Below are positions 1 to 10,290 of a stretch of DNA of 64,000 nucleotides, piece by piece. Positions within the stretch are counted from its first letter, which is position 1. The number at the start of each line of letters is the position of its first letter. The translations under genes and the position numbers were made by a program. This DNA comes from Blastococcus sp. TF02A-35. GTDB taxonomy: Bacteria; Actinomycetota; Actinomycetes; Mycobacteriales; Geodermatophilaceae. The notes under the pieces were generated by a model. The model was not told the origin of the DNA, did not search any database, and was given only the letters and a program-made list of their open reading frames with translations. The stretch lies in NCBI RefSeq assembly GCF_004571075.1, contig NZ_SPQP01000010.1, positions 1-64,000 of the forward strand, read 5' to 3'.

Positions 1-1117
1 GATCTTGGGCGGCCTGCGGCGCGGCGGCCGGGGCCGGTGCGGGCGGCGGCGTCGTGGCCACGGGCGGAGCCGCGACCGACCGGCGGTGCGTCGCGAACGG
101 GGACGCGGCACCGGCCGACACCCCACCCGGGACCGTGCCGGGGGTGGCGCCGTCCTTGCGCACGTTCGGCCGCCCGCCGTCGAAGCCGGCGGCGATGACC
201 GTCACCCGCACCTCGTCACCCAGGGCGTCGTCGATGACGGCGCCGAAGATGATGTTGGCGTCGGGGTGCGCGGCGTCGGACACCAGCGAGGCGGCCTCGT
301 TGATCTCGAACAGGCCCAGGTCCGAGCCACCGGAGATCGACAGCAGGACGCCGTGGGCGCCCTCCATGGAGGCCTCCAGCAGCGGGCTGGCGATCGCCTG
401 CTCGGCGGCGAGCAGCGCGCGGTTGTCACCGCGCGCGCTGCCGATGCCCATGAGCGCCGAGCCCGCACCGGACATGACCGACTTCACGTCGGCGAAGTCC
501 AGGTTGATCAGGCCGGGCGTGGTGATCAGGTCGGTGATGCCCTGGACACCGGACAGCAGCACCTGGTCGGCGGTGCGGAAGGCGTCCATGACGCTCACGT
601 TCCGGTCGCCCAGCTGCAGCAGCCGGTCGTTCGGGATCACGATGAGCGTGTCGCACTCGTTGCGCAGCTCGTCGATGCCCGACTCGGCCTGCACCGCGCG
701 CCGCTTGCCCTCGAAGGCGAACGGGCGGGTGACGACACCGATGGTCAGCGCTCCCAGCTTGCGCGCGATCGACGCGACGACGGGCGCGCCACCGGTCCCG
801 GTGCCACCACCCTCGCCGGCGGTCACGAAGACCATGTCGGCCCCCTTGAGGACCTCCTCGATCTCCTCGCGGTGGTCCTCGGCGGCCTGGCGGCCCACGT
901 CGGGCTGCGCACCCGCCCCGAGGCCGCGGGTCAGCTCGCGGCCGACGTCGAGCTTCACGTCGGCGTCGCTCATGAGCAGCGCCTGGGCGTCGGTGTTGAT
1001 CGCGATGAACTCGACCCCCTTGAGGCCGACTTCGATCATGCGGTTGACCGCGTTCACCCCGCCGCCGCCGATGCCGACGACCTTGATGACCGCTAGATAG
1101 TTGTGCGGAGGTGTCAT
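1..1117 (-). CDS. ftsZ: Cell division protein FtsZ (3' end outside window)
   Basis: Tubulin-like GTPase that assembles the cytokinetic Z-ring. The protein starts [15 protein letters not shown], the usual actinobacterial FtsZ start, and carries the glycine-rich tubulin signature GGGTGTG near residues 101-107. The ATG at 1117 has a GGGGAG ribosome site about 6 nt upstream. About 372 codons are visible; the reading frame is open at base 1, so the C-terminal tail and its partner-binding peptide lie outside the window. The last visible residues are an Ala/Pro-rich linker, which is normal after the tubulin core. It is the last gene of the dcw cluster here and is separated from ftsQ by a 391-bp non-coding leader. 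Confidence 0.97.
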   Translation of the reverse strand, partial: MTPPHNYLAVIKVVGIGGGGVNAVNRMIEVGLKGVEFIAINTDAQALLMSDADVKLDVGRELTRGLGAGAQPDVGRQAAEDHREEIEEVLKGADMVFVTAGEGGGTGTGGAPVVASIARKLGALTIGVVTRPFAFEGKRRAVQAESGIDELRNECDTLIVIPNDRLLQLGDRNVSVMDAFRTADQVLLSGVQGITDLITTPGLINLDFADVKSVMSGAGSALMGIGSARGDNRALLAAEQAIASPLLEASMEGAHGVLLSISGGSDLGLFEINEAASLVSDAAHPDANIIFGAVIDDALGDEVRVTVIAAGFDGGRPNVRKDGATPGTVPGGVSAGAASPFATHRRSVAAPPVATTPPPAPAPAAAPQAAQD

Positions 1118-1508
1118 GCGGCGCTCCCCAACTGGACCCTCATCCTCAAGTTCAGCCTTACAGTTATGTCAACTCGGTCGACGTGGAGAAAGCTAGGTGT
1201 GGTCACGGAGGGGTCACAAGCACCCCGTCCGGCTCGGCGTGTCGGTGCGAACGGATCGCACCAATCGCTGACGACTCACTGGTCACAACCGCACCACTGG
1301 GTGTGACGACTCGCGCCCGAAACGTCTCATGCCGTGGTCGAGGGCGGCTGGACGCGCAAGACGAGAAACATCGCGGACCGTGGTGCGTGTCGGGCGTGTC
1401 GCAGCGACCGGCGTGTCGGTGGCCGGGCCGGTCAGCAGCCCTCTGGAGGCGCGGCGCCACGGTGCGCTACGGCCCCGGGCGGAGACCCGCCGGGGCGTGC
1501 GCCAGGGC
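1118..1508. other. Long ftsQ-ftsZ intergenic leader
   Basis: 391 bp without a convincing gene between two otherwise tightly packed dcw genes. On the minus strand a TTGACA hexamer lies at 1172-1167, about 50 bp before the ftsZ start; no good TANNNT box is found 16-19 nt downstream, so a promoter is only suggested. The short reading frames in this stretch have no family resemblance. Its length suggests separate transcriptional control of ftsZ, as in other actinobacteria. Confidence 0.5.
1202..1217 (+). promoter_or_regulatory. Direct GTCAC repeats upstream of ftsZ, possible MtrA-type site
   Basis: GTCACGGAG and GTCACAAGC begin 11 bp apart (1202 and 1213), one helical turn. Another GTCACAACC is at 1282. 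Paired GTCAC-type repeats resemble the motif described for the MtrA response regulator in mycobacteria. The assignment is inference from the repeat pattern and position only. Confidence 0.3.
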
Positions 1509-2303
1509 CTAGCGGAGGACGACGGCGTCGGGCGCGCTCACGTCGATGAGCCCGGCCGGCTCGAGCTGGCCGTCACCGATGCGGTCCAGCAGGGCCACGA
1601 CCACGCGGCCCTTGGTGGCGGACTCCTCCGCGCTGCCCCAGCGCACGACCGTGCCGTCGGTCATCGTCAGCTCGATCGACTCCGGGGCGGGGACGGCCAC
1701 CCGGGTCACGTCGTCCCGCAGGTCCCGCGGCAGCGCCCGGATCGCCGCGATGCCCGCGCGCGTGGCCGGGTCGTCGGTCCCGGGCTCGGCCACCTCGAGA
1801 GGCACCACCCCGCGCGGCGGCTCGCCGGTCACGGTGTCGAACAGCACTCCGTCGGCGTCGACCAGCGACCGCCGTCCGCGCTCCCCCACCACGGCCACCG
1901 GGATCCGCTCCGACACGGTGATCACGATGCGGTCCGGCCAGCCGCGCGCCGCCTGGACCGACCGGATCTGCGGCAGCTTCCCCACCCGGCGCTCCACCGC
2001 CGCGACGTCGACCCGCAGCAGGGGCTCGCCGTCGGGGACCTGGGCGGCCTCCCGCACCCGGTCGGCGCTGAGCGTGCCGAGCCCGTCGACCTGCACCGTC
2101 CGCACCGCGAGCACCGGCCCCAGCCAGAGCAGCCAGCCGAGGACGGCGAGCACGGTCACCGCGCTGGCCGCCTGGAGCGCCCGGCGCTGCGCGGGCCGCA
2201 ACGGCGGCCGCCGGCCGGACGCCGAGGTGACACCTCCGCGCCGCCCCGCGGCCCGGCCCCGGCCACCGGTGCGGTCCCGGGTGGTTCTGCCGGCCCGGCT
2301 CAC
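1509..2303 (-). CDS. ftsQ: Cell division protein FtsQ
   Basis: Bitopic divisome protein linking the FtsL-like protein to the septal synthase. The 264-residue product has an Arg/Gly-rich cytoplasmic tail (residues 1-45), one membrane helix (about 46-70, rich in Leu/Val/Trp), then a POTRA domain beginning VRTVQVDGLGTL and an FtsQ-type beta domain containing WPDRIVITVSERIPVAVV. Length fits the family. The GTG start at 2303 overlaps the murC stop as GTGA, implying translational coupling. No signal cleavage site is evident, as expected for an anchored protein. Confidence 0.93.
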   Translation of the reverse strand: MSRAGRTTRDRTGGRGRAAGRRGGVTSASGRRPPLRPAQRRALQAASAVTVLAVLGWLLWLGPVLAVRTVQVDGLGTLSADRVREAAQVPDGEPLLRVDVAAVERRVGKLPQIRSVQAARGWPDRIVITVSERIPVAVVGERGRRSLVDADGVLFDTVTGEPPRGVVPLEVAEPGTDDPATRAGIAAIRALPRDLRDDVTRVAVPAPESIELTMTDGTVVRWGSAEESATKGRVVVALLDRIGDGQLEPAGLIDVSAPDAVVLR

Positions 2304-3781
2304 CGTCCGGCGTCCGGCGCGGAGTCCTCCTCCGCCGGCGAGCGGTCGCCCCCGGGCGCCGCGTCGGCGGCCCGGAGGGCGTCGAGGACCTCCGGACCGA
2401 CCATCGACACGTCCCCGGCGCCCATGGTCATCACCAGGTCGCCGGGACGGGCCCGCGCGGCCAGTGCCGGCCCGGCCGCCGACCAGGACGGCTCGAACAG
2501 CACCCGGTCGGCCGGGAGGGGGACCGCGTCGGCGACCATCGCGCCGGTCACGCCGGGCACCGGGTCCTCACGGGCGCCGTACACGTCCATGACCACGACC
2601 TCGTCGGCCAGGCCCAGGGCGGCCCCGAACGCCTGCGCGAACTCCTGCGTCCGGCTGTAGAGGTGCGGCTGGAAGGCGACGACCAGGCGCCCCTCCCCCG
2701 CCACCGCGCGCGCGGCCCGCAGCTGGGCGGCGACCTCGGTCGGGTGGTGGGCGTAGTCGTCGTAGACCCGGACGCCGCCGGCGACGCCCTTGAGCTCGAA
2801 GCGGCGGTGCACCCCGCCGAACCGGCCGAGGCCGTCGATCAGGGCGTCGGCCGGCAGCCCCAGCTCGAGCCCCGCGAGCAGCGCGGCGGCGCTGTTCCGG
2901 GCCATGTGCTCGCCCGGCACCTGGATGCGCACCCGGCCGAGCTCGGCGCCGTCGAGCACCGCGGTGTAGCTGGTCCCGTCGGCCGCCACCTGCAGGCCGG
3001 TGAGCCGTAGGTCGGCGTCCTCCGCCGTCCCGTAGGTCCGCACGCGCGCGGGCGTCGGCACCGTGCGCAGCCGCGCCGCGCCCGGGTCGTCGAGGCAGAG
3101 CACGACGAACCCGGCGGGGTCGACCGTCTGGAGGAAGCGGTCGAAGGCGGCCTCGACGGCCGCGAGGTCGCCGTAGTTGTCCAGGTGGTCGGCCTCGACG
3201 TTGGTGACGATCCCGCCGAAGGGCGCCAGCAGCAGGAAGGAGCGGTCGCTCTCGTCGGCCTCGGCCACGAAGACGTCGCCCTCGCCGGCGTGCGCGTTGC
3301 TGCCCGACTCGTTGAGCGTCCCGCCGATGGCGAAGGAGGGGTCGACCCCGCAGGCCTGCACCGCCACGGTCAGCATCGAGGTGGTGGAGGTCTTGCCGTG
3401 GGTGCCGGCGACGGCGATGCTGCGCCGCCCGGCCATCACCGCGGCCAGCGCCACCGCGCGCGGGAGGACGCGCAGCCCCCGCTCGCGGGCGGCCACGAGC
3501 TCCGGGTTGTCCGGGCGGATCGCGGTGGAGACCACGACGGTGTCGGCGTCGCCGACGTTCTCCCCCGCGTGGCCGAGCTCGACCCGGGCGCCCAGGGCCC
3601 GCAGCGCCAGCAGGGTGGGGCTGTCCCGGCGGTCGCTGCCGGAGACCCGCACCCCGCGGGACAGCAGGATCCGGGCGATCCCGCTCATGCCGGCCCCGCC
3701 GATGCCGATGAAGTGCACCGCGCCCAGCTCGGGCTGTGACGGCACCGGGCCGCTCCAGGCGGCCACGTCGGACGCGCTCAT
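2300..3781 (-). CDS. murC: UDP-N-acetylmuramate--L-alanine ligase MurC
   Basis: Cytoplasmic ATP-dependent ligase that adds L-Ala to UDP-MurNAc. The 493-residue product opens with the Rossmann motif [14 protein letters not shown] (about 23-36), has the Mur ligase P-loop GTHGKTS at 126-132, the [23 protein letters not shown] acidic region and the C-terminal [11 protein letters not shown] motif, all typical of MurC rather than other Mur ligases. The ATG at 3781 overlaps the murG stop as ATGA. The last 25 residues are a variable acidic tail. A longer in-frame extension upstream exists but would lie inside murG and is rejected. Confidence 0.97.
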   Translation of the reverse strand: MSASDVAAWSGPVPSQPELGAVHFIGIGGAGMSGIARILLSRGVRVSGSDRRDSPTLLALRALGARVELGHAGENVGDADTVVVSTAIRPDNPELVAARERGLRVLPRAVALAAVMAGRRSIAVAGTHGKTSTTSMLTVAVQACGVDPSFAIGGTLNESGSNAHAGEGDVFVAEADESDRSFLLLAPFGGIVTNVEADHLDNYGDLAAVEAAFDRFLQTVDPAGFVVLCLDDPGAARLRTVPTPARVRTYGTAEDADLRLTGLQVAADGTSYTAVLDGAELGRVRIQVPGEHMARNSAAALLAGLELGLPADALIDGLGRFGGVHRRFELKGVAGGVRVYDDYAHHPTEVAAQLRAARAVAGEGRLVVAFQPHLYSRTQEFAQAFGAALGLADEVVVMDVYGAREDPVPGVTGAMVADAVPLPADRVLFEPSWSAAGPALAARARPGDLVMTMGAGDVSMVGPEVLDALRAADAAPGGDRSPAEEDSAPDAGR

Positions 3782-4878
3782 GCGCTCCCCACCTCGCAGA
3801 CGATGTCGGCCAGCCGCTCGTCGGCGTCGGGCACCCCGGCCGCGGCGGCGTGGCGGGCCAGGGAGCCCAGGGCTGCCGGGTCGGTCAGCAGCGGCAGGAG
3901 CGTCGAGGCGACCCACTCCGGCGAGAGGTCGGCGTCCTCGACCAGGAGCCCTCCCCCGGCCTCGATCACCGGCAGCGCGTTGCGCCGCTGCTCGCCGTTG
4001 CCGATCGGCAGCGGGACGAACGCGGCGGGCAGGCCCACCGCGGAGAGCTCGGCCACGGTGACCGCGCCCGAGCGGCACAGCGCCAGGTCGGCCGCGGCGT
4101 AGGCGAGGTCCATCCGGTCCAGGTAGTCGACGACGACGTAGGGCGCGCGGCCGGCCGGGCGCTCGGGCACCACGACGCCGGTGTTCTTCGGGCCGCGGGC
4201 GTGCAGCACCTGCACCCCGGCGTCGGTGAGCGAGTCGGCGGCGGCGACGGCGGCCCGGTTGAGCGACTGGGCGCCCTGCGAGCCACCGAAGACCAGCAGC
4301 GTCGGGCGGTCGTCGTCCAGGCCGAAGGTCCTCCGGGCCTCCGCCCGCAGCGCCGCCCGGTCGAGCGTGGAGATGCTGCGGCGCAGCGGCATGCCCACGT
4401 GCTCACCGCGGTGCAGCGGCGTGCCCGGCGAGGTCACCGCAACGCGGGCGGCGATGCGCGCCCCGATGCGGTTGGCCAGCCCGGGCAGCGCGTTCTGCTC
4501 GTGCACGACGACGGGGACCTTCGCCCGGCGAGCGGCGAGGTAGGCCGGCAGCGCGACGTAGCCGCCGAAGCCGACCACGACGTCGGCAGCCACCTCGTCC
4601 AGGACCGCCCGCGTCTCGGCCACCGAGCGGCGCACCCGGCCGGGGACGCGGAGCAGGTCCGGCGTCGGCTTGCGCGGCAGTGGCACCGGCGGGATCAGCC
4701 GCAGGTCGTACCCGCGGGCGGGGACCAGCCGGGTCTCCATGCCGCGGGCGGTGCCCAGGCAGGTGATCCGGAGGTCCGGGCCGCCCCGGCGGCGCAGCGC
4801 GTCGGCCAGGGAGAGCATCGGCTCGATGTGCCCGCCGGTGCCGCCGCCGGCGAGGACGACCGACCGGGGGCCGCTCAC
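3778..4878 (-). CDS. murG: UDP-GlcNAc:undecaprenyl-PP-MurNAc-pentapeptide transferase MurG
   Basis: Peripheral membrane GT28 glycosyltransferase that turns lipid I into lipid II. The 366-residue protein has the N-terminal [18 protein letters not shown] loop (11-28; most homologues have GGTGGH followed by P), the [12 protein letters not shown] membrane/acceptor region, and the donor-binding motif [12 protein letters not shown], plus [11 protein letters not shown] near the C terminus. The start is GTG at 4878, overlapping the ftsW stop (GTGA). Sits between ftsW and murC as in other actinobacteria. Confidence 0.96.
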   Translation of the reverse strand: MSGPRSVVLAGGGTGGHIEPMLSLADALRRRGGPDLRITCLGTARGMETRLVPARGYDLRLIPPVPLPRKPTPDLLRVPGRVRRSVAETRAVLDEVAADVVVGFGGYVALPAYLAARRAKVPVVVHEQNALPGLANRIGARIAARVAVTSPGTPLHRGEHVGMPLRRSISTLDRAALRAEARRTFGLDDDRPTLLVFGGSQGAQSLNRAAVAAADSLTDAGVQVLHARGPKNTGVVVPERPAGRAPYVVVDYLDRMDLAYAAADLALCRSGAVTVAELSAVGLPAAFVPLPIGNGEQRRNALPVIEAGGGLLVEDADLSPEWVASTLLPLLTDPAALGSLARHAAAAGVPDADERLADIVCEVGSA

Positions 4879-6383
4879 CGGTCACCGCCGGGACGACGGC
4901 GCGGCGCGGGGTCGCGGCGGGCCGGCGCCCCGCCGCGCGTGGTGGCGCCCGACCCCCGGGCGGGGGCGCCGCGGCGCGCCGGCTCCGTGCGGGCCGGGGA
5001 CCGGCGGGCCGAGGTCCCCCGGCTGTGCAGCAGGGTGCGGGCGGCGCCGGTGGCGGGCGGAGGGCCGGCCGGCTCGTCCGGGAAGCGGCGAGGGCGGGCC
5101 GGCTCCACGGCGCTCGCGGGGGCCGGCAGGAGCAGCCGCGCCAGACGGCTGCGGTCCGCGGCGCGGAGGTGCTCCACGGCGGCCGGCTCGGAGCAGGCGA
5201 AGCGGGCCAGCAGGCCCACGATGAACAGGGTCAGGATCAGCGAGGTGCCGCCGGCCGAGATCAGCGGCAGCGTCACGCCGGTCACCGGGAGCATGCCCAC
5301 CACGTAGCCCATGTTCATGGTGGCCTGGCCGATGAGCCACACGGTGATGGCGACGCTGGCCAGCTGGACGAACCGGTCGGCCGAGCGGCGGGCGATCCGG
5401 AAGCCGGCGTAGGCGAGCACGCCGTACAGGGTGACGACCACCAGGCAGCCGAGGAAGCCCAGCTCCTCTCCGATGATCGCGAAGATGTAGTCGGACTCCG
5501 CCTCCGGGAGGATGTTCCACTTCATCTTGCTGTTGCCCAGGCCCACGCCCCAGAGCCCGCCGCTGGCCAGCGCGTAGAAGCCGCGGATCGCCTGGAATCC
5601 GGTGTTGGTGGGGTCGGCGAACGGGTCCATGAAGGCCGTCACCCGCTCCATGCGGTACGGCGCGACGAGCACCATCAGCGCGAGCAGGACCGCGCCGGCC
5701 GCGGCGAAGGCGCCGAACCAGCGCAGCGGCAGCCCGCCGGCCCACAGCAGGCCGACCAGGACCAGGCCGAGGCTCACCACGCCGCCGAAGTCGGGCTCGG
5801 CGATCAGCAGCAGGGCGAGCACCCCGAACACCGGCAGCACGGGGACCAGCAGCGCCCGCGTGGTCATGTACCGCTCGCGCAGCGCCAGCATGTGCGCGCC
5901 CCAGAGGGCGAAGACCAGCTTGCCCAGCTCGGAGGGCTGGAAGTCGGTGACGCCGAGCGGGATCCACTGGCGGGCGCCGTTGCGCTCCAGGCCGATCCCC
6001 GGGATCAGCACGAGCAGCAGCAGGGCGAAGACGACGACCAGCGCCTTGGGGGCGTGCCGCCGGACCAGGCCGACGGGCAGCCGCATGCCGACCACCAGCG
6101 CGCCGAGGCCGATGCACGCCAGGACCAGCTGCTTCACGCCCGGCGCCCAGGCCGGCTGGTCGTCCAGCGCCGCCTCGATCGCCGACGCCGAGAAGACCAT
6201 GACCAGCCCGATGAGCAGCAGCAGGCCGGCCGAGCCGAGCACCAGGTGGCAGCTCGTCATCGGGCCGTCGAGCCAGGCGGGGCCGACCCGGCGGCGTGCG
6301 GGCCGCCGGCCCCCCGTCGGGCGCGAGCCGGTGCGCTCCCGGTCGGCGCGCGCCGTCCGGGGTCGGGTCTCGGTGCTGGTCAT
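4875..6383 (-). CDS. ftsW: Septal peptidoglycan polymerase FtsW (SEDS family)
   Basis: Multi-pass SEDS glycosyltransferase that polymerises lipid II at the septum with FtsI. The 502-residue product has a basic N-terminal tail (to about 40), about ten membrane helices, the SEDS signatures GARQWIPLG and FQPSELGKL, an [14 protein letters not shown] loop and [11 protein letters not shown] 100-residue Arg/Pro/Ala-rich cytoplasmic tail follows, longer than in most proteobacterial homologues. ATG 6383 is chosen because GGGGA lies about 6 nt before it; an in-frame GTG 12 nt further upstream overlaps this ribosome site. The gap to murD is 21 bp. Confidence 0.95.
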   Translation of the reverse strand: MTSTETRPRTARADRERTGSRPTGGRRPARRRVGPAWLDGPMTSCHLVLGSAGLLLLIGLVMVFSASAIEAALDDQPAWAPGVKQLVLACIGLGALVVGMRLPVGLVRRHAPKALVVVFALLLLVLIPGIGLERNGARQWIPLGVTDFQPSELGKLVFALWGAHMLALRERYMTTRALLVPVLPVFGVLALLLIAEPDFGGVVSLGLVLVGLLWAGGLPLRWFGAFAAAGAVLLALMVLVAPYRMERVTAFMDPFADPTNTGFQAIRGFYALASGGLWGVGLGNSKMKWNILPEAESDYIFAIIGEELGFLGCLVVVTLYGVLAYAGFRIARRSADRFVQLASVAITVWLIGQATMNMGYVVGMLPVTGVTLPLISAGGTSLILTLFIVGLLARFACSEPAAVEHLRAADRSRLARLLLPAPASAVEPARPRRFPDEPAGPPPATGAARTLLHSRGTSARRSPARTEPARRGAPARGSGATTRGGAPARRDPAPRRRPGGDR

Positions 6384-6404
6384 CGCGTTCCCCACGTCAT
6401 CGGG

Positions 6405-7829
6405 TCAGCCCAGGGCCCGCACCGCGTCGGCGAAGGCCTGGCCGCGGTGACCGTAGTCGCGGAAGACGTCCATCGACGCCGCCGCGGGCGCGAGCAGCAC
6501 CGTGTCACCGGGGCGGGCCAGCTCGGCGGCGGCGGCGACGACGCGGGTCATCGTCGTCGCGGCGTCGGGCCGGCTCGTGTCCATCCGGCCATCGTCGCCG
6601 CTGGCGATCTCGACGACCGGGACCGAGGGTGCGTGTCGCGCCAGGGAGCGGGCGATCTCGGCGCGGTCCCGGCCGAGGAGGACGACGCCGGCCAGGCGGG
6701 GCGCGACGGCGGCGACGAGCGGGTCGACGTCTGCACCCTTGAGCAGCCCGCCGGCGATCCACACCACCCGCGGGTAGGCGGCGAGCGAGGCGCCGGCCGC
6801 GTGCGGGTTCGTGGCCTTGCTGTCGTCGACGTAGTCCACGCCGTCGACGGTGGCGACCAGGACGTTGCGGTGCGCCCCGCCCTGGAAGCCCCCGAGGCCC
6901 CGCGCCACCGCGTCGGCCGGCACGCCGACGGAGAGCGCCAGGGCGGCGGCGGCCAGGGCGTTGACGGTGTTGTGCGGGCCCGGCACCGGCAGGTCGGTGC
7001 GCTCCATCAGCACCTCGCCCGCCGGGTCGCCGGCGAACGCCCGGTCCACCAGGACGCCGGCGCGGACGCCGAGCTGCCCGGGCGCCGGCTCGCCGAGGGT
7101 GACGGTGACCGGCCGGGCGTGCCCCGAGACCAGCCGCGCCGCCACCGGGTCACCGGCGTCGGCCACCGCGACCGGCGCCCGCTCGAGGATGCGCGCCTTC
7201 GCGTCGCGGTAGGCGGCGAAGGAGCCGTGCCAGTCGGTGTGGTCGTCGGCGACGTTGAGGACCGCGGCGGCGGCGGGGGCCAGGGACGAGGACCAGTGCA
7301 GCTGGAAGCTGGAGAGCTCGACGGCGATGGCGTCGTAGGCCGGGGTGCCGTCGTCCGCGCGCGCGGTGACCACCTCGACCAGCGGGCGGCCGACGTTGCC
7401 GGCGGCCACCGCGCGCCGGCCGGCCGCCAGCAGGATCGCCTCCAGCATGGTGACCGTCGTCGTCTTGCCGTTCGTGCCGGTGACCGCCAGCCACGGCGCG
7501 GGGGTGCCGTCGGGGCCCGGGATGCGCAGGCGCCACGCCAGCTCCGGCTCCCCGACCACCTCGATGCCGCGCGCGGCGGCGTCGGCCAGCAGCGGGTTGT
7601 CCGGCCGCCAGCCGGGCGAGGTGACCACCAGGTCGACGCCGTCCGGCGCCGAGTCGGCCGCCCCCAGCCAGGTCGCCCCGGCCGCGGTCAGCTCGGAGAC
7701 CGCCGGCACCTGCGCGGCGTCGGTGAGCAGCACACGGGCGCCCTGGTCGAGGAGCACGCGGGCGGCGGCCACCCCGGAGACGCCGAGACCGGCGACGAGG
7801 ACGGTGCGGCCGGCGAGGTCCCCGCTCAC
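6405..7829 (-). CDS. murD: UDP-N-acetylmuramoyl-L-alanine--D-glutamate ligase MurD
   Basis: Cytoplasmic Mur ligase adding D-Glu. The 474-residue protein begins with a Rossmann-like GRTVLVAGLGVSGVAAARVL segment, has the P-loop GTNGKTT at 118-124, the ENTHNR-equivalent central domain (VLNVADDHTDWHGSF) and the C-terminal DDSKATNPHA motif that marks MurD. The GTG start at 7829 overlaps the mraY stop (GTGA). Longer upstream frames run through mraY and are shadows. Confidence 0.96.
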   Translation of the reverse strand: MSGDLAGRTVLVAGLGVSGVAAARVLLDQGARVLLTDAAQVPAVSELTAAGATWLGAADSAPDGVDLVVTSPGWRPDNPLLADAAARGIEVVGEPELAWRLRIPGPDGTPAPWLAVTGTNGKTTTVTMLEAILLAAGRRAVAAGNVGRPLVEVVTARADDGTPAYDAIAVELSSFQLHWSSSLAPAAAAVLNVADDHTDWHGSFAAYRDAKARILERAPVAVADAGDPVAARLVSGHARPVTVTLGEPAPGQLGVRAGVLVDRAFAGDPAGEVLMERTDLPVPGPHNTVNALAAAALALSVGVPADAVARGLGGFQGGAHRNVLVATVDGVDYVDDSKATNPHAAGASLAAYPRVVWIAGGLLKGADVDPLVAAVAPRLAGVVLLGRDRAEIARSLARHAPSVPVVEIASGDDGRMDTSRPDAATTMTRVVAAAAELARPGDTVLLAPAAASMDVFRDYGHRGQAFADAVRALG

Positions 7830-8902
7830 AGGCCCACGAAGCTGAGCCAGTCGGCGTAGAACAGGCCGAGCCCGAAGGCGACCGCCATGCCGGTGACCAG
7901 CCAGAACCGGACGATGACGGTGCTCTCCGTCCAGCCGGCCAGCTCGAAGTGGTGGTGCAGCGGGGCCATGCGGAAGACCCGCCTGCGGGTGGCGCGGAAG
8001 AACGCCACCTGGATGACCACCGACAGCGTGACCGCGACGAAGAGGCCGCCCAGGACCACGAGCAGCAGCTCGGTCCGGGTGACGATCGCCAGGCCGGAGA
8101 GCAGGCCGCCGAGCGCCAGCGAGCCGGTGTCGCCCATGAAGATCCGCGCCGGGCTGGTGTTCCACCACAGGAAGCCCAGGCAGGCGCCCATGCCGGCGGC
8201 GGCGATGAGCGTGATGTCCAGGGGGTCGCGCACGGTGTAGCAGCCGTCGATCAGCTCGTTGGCGCAGTCGTGGGTGAACTGCCAGAACGAGATCACCACG
8301 TAGGAGGCCAGCACCATGGCCGAGGAGCCGGCCGCCAGGCCGTCGAGCCCGTCGGTGAGGTTCACGGCGTTGGAGAACCCGGCGATGAAGAGGTAGGCGA
8401 GGATCACGAACGCGACCGGGCCCAGCGTCAGGGGGGCGATGTCGCGCACGTAGGAGACGACGGTCGACGCCGGCGTGACGCCGTTGTGCGGGAAGTTGAT
8501 CGCGAGCACCGCGAAGGTGACGCCGACGACGAGCTGGCCCACCAGCTTGGCGGTCTTGTTCAGGCCGAGGCTGCGCCGGTGCCGGATCTTGAGGTAGTCG
8601 TCGAGGAAGCCGACGGTGCCCATGCCGACCATGAGGAAGAGCAGCAGCAGGCCGGTGGCGGTGAAGCCCCAGCCGGACTGCCCCACGAAGACCAGGTGCG
8701 CGACGACGTAGCCCAGCACCGTGGCCCCGACGATGACGGTGCCGCCCATGGTGGGCGTGCCCTTCTTCGACAGGTGGCTCTCGGGCCCGTCGTCGCGGAT
8801 CTCCTGGCCCAGGCCCTGCCGCCGGAACGCGCGGATGGCCAGCGGCGTCGTCAGGATGGAGACGATCAGGCCGACCGCCGCGGCGATGAGGACGCTCCTC
8901 AC
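7826..8902 (-). CDS. mraY: Phospho-MurNAc-pentapeptide transferase MraY
   Basis: Integral membrane enzyme making lipid I from UDP-MurNAc-pentapeptide and undecaprenyl phosphate. The 358-residue protein, usual length, has about ten membrane helices and the family motifs KKGTPTMGG (about 47-55), the DDYLK catalytic Asp pair, NAVNLTDGLDGLA, and the histidine motif APLHHHFE before the last helices. The GTG at 8902 overlaps the murF stop as GTGA. The short first helix starts right after the start codon, which supports this start. Confidence 0.97.
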   Translation of the reverse strand: MRSVLIAAAVGLIVSILTTPLAIRAFRRQGLGQEIRDDGPESHLSKKGTPTMGGTVIVGATVLGYVVAHLVFVGQSGWGFTATGLLLLFLMVGMGTVGFLDDYLKIRHRRSLGLNKTAKLVGQLVVGVTFAVLAINFPHNGVTPASTVVSYVRDIAPLTLGPVAFVILAYLFIAGFSNAVNLTDGLDGLAAGSSAMVLASYVVISFWQFTHDCANELIDGCYTVRDPLDITLIAAAGMGACLGFLWWNTSPARIFMGDTGSLALGGLLSGLAIVTRTELLLVVLGGLFVAVTLSVVIQVAFFRATRRRVFRMAPLHHHFELAGWTESTVIVRFWLVTGMAVAFGLGLFYADWLSFVGL

Positions 8903-10290
8903 TGCGCGGCACCGCCCAGCAGGTCGGCCGCGAGCAGCTCCAGGCCGTAGGAGCGGCTCGCCTTGACGAGGACGACGTCCCCGGGGCGCAGCACCTCCGA
9001 CAGCTTCGCGAGGCCAGCGGCCCGGTCCGGCACGTGCACCGACTCCTCTCCTGCGCGCCGCCCCGCGGCGGTCGCGCCTTCCGCTATGCCTACCGCATCG
9101 GCACCCACGGCGATGACCAGGTCGACCCCCGCCGCGACGGCGTCCCGGCCCAGCCGCTCGTGCTCGGCGGCGGCGTCCGGACCGAGCTCGGCCATGCCGC
9201 CGAGCACCGCGATCCGGCGCTGGCCGGGCAGGCCGGCCAGCGCGGCCAGGGCGGCGCGCATCGACTCCGGGTTGGCGTTGTACGCGTCGTTGACGACGGT
9301 CACGCCGTCGTCGCGGCGGGCGACCTCCATCCGCCAGCGGCTGCGCGGAGCGGCGGCCGACAGCCCGGCCGCGACCTGCTCCGGGGTCAGGCCGACGGCC
9401 AGCGCCGCCCCGGCCGCGGAGAGCGCGTTGGCCACCTGGTGCTCGCCGACGACCTGCAGCGCGACGGGGTGCGCCTCCCCCGCGGCCACCAGCGTGAACC
9501 GGGGGCGGGCGGAGTCGTCCAGGGCGACGTCGGTGGCCCGCACGTCGGCGTCCTCCCCGCGGCCGGTGGCCAGCACCCGCGCCCGCGTGCGCGGCGCCAT
9601 GCCGATCACCCGCGGGTCGTCGGCGTTGAGGACGGCGGTGCCGTCCTCGGGGAGCGACTCGACCAGCTCGCCCTTGGCCAGCGCGATGCCGTCGGCCGAG
9701 CCGAACTCGCCGAGGTGCGCCGAGCCGACGTTCAGCACGACCCCGACCTGGGGGCGCGCGACGCGGCACAGGCGGGCGATGTGCCCGACACCCCGCGAGC
9801 CCATCTCGAGCACGAGGTAGCGGGTGCCCTCGTCGGCCGAGAGCACGGTGAGCGGCATCCCGATGTCGTTGTTGTAGGAGCCCGGCGGGCTGACCGTCGG
9901 GCCGACCGAGGCGAGCACCTGGCCGAGGAGGTCCTTGGTCGAGGTCTTGCCGGAGGAGCCGGTGATGCCGACGGTCCGCAGGCCGCCGGCGGTGAGCCGC
10001 CCGTGCACCAGGGCGGCCAGCCGGCCGAGGGCGACGACGGGGTCCTCGACCACGACGCAGGGCAGGGCCGGGTCGGGGCGGGTGACCAGCGCGCCGACCG
10101 CGCCCGCCACCGCGGCGGCGGGCAGGAAGTCGTGCCCGTCGACCCGCTCGCCCGGCACGGCGACGAACAGGTCGCCGGCCTCGACGGCGCGGGAGTCCAG
10201 GGTGACCCGGCCGGTGACGACGACGTCGCCGGCACCCTCCAGGCGCCCGCCGGTGGCCTCGGCGACCTCGGCGAGGGTGAGGGTGATCAT
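8899..10290 (-). CDS. murF: UDP-MurNAc-tripeptide--D-alanyl-D-alanine ligase MurF
   Basis: Cytoplasmic ligase that adds D-Ala-D-Ala, completing the UDP-MurNAc-pentapeptide. The 463-residue product has the N-terminal MurF/MurE-type domain (TGRVTLDSRAVEAGDLFVAV), the P-loop GSSGKTSTKD at 111-120, which is a common MurF variant of GTNGKTT, the NNDIGMPLTVL motif, and NDAYNANPESM in the C-terminal domain. All are characteristic of MurF. ATG at 10290 overlaps the murE stop (ATGA). Confidence 0.96.
   Translation of the reverse strand: MITLTLAEVAEATGGRLEGAGDVVVTGRVTLDSRAVEAGDLFVAVPGERVDGHDFLPAAAVAGAVGALVTRPDPALPCVVVEDPVVALGRLAALVHGRLTAGGLRTVGITGSSGKTSTKDLLGQVLASVGPTVSPPGSYNNDIGMPLTVLSADEGTRYLVLEMGSRGVGHIARLCRVARPQVGVVLNVGSAHLGEFGSADGIALAKGELVESLPEDGTAVLNADDPRVIGMAPRTRARVLATGRGEDADVRATDVALDDSARPRFTLVAAGEAHPVALQVVGEHQVANALSAAGAALAVGLTPEQVAAGLSAAAPRSRWRMEVARRDDGVTVVNDAYNANPESMRAALAALAGLPGQRRIAVLGGMAELGPDAAAEHERLGRDAVAAGVDLVIAVGADAVGIAEGATAAGRRAGEESVHVPDRAAGLAKLSEVLRPGDVVLVKASRSYGLELLAADLLGGAAQ

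Noticed and set aside
5025-7859. A 944-codon plus-strand frame opposite ftsW and murD
   Set aside because: It is antisense to two certain genes, is Gln/His/Gly/Arg-rich, and lacks any family motif; a GC-rich shadow.
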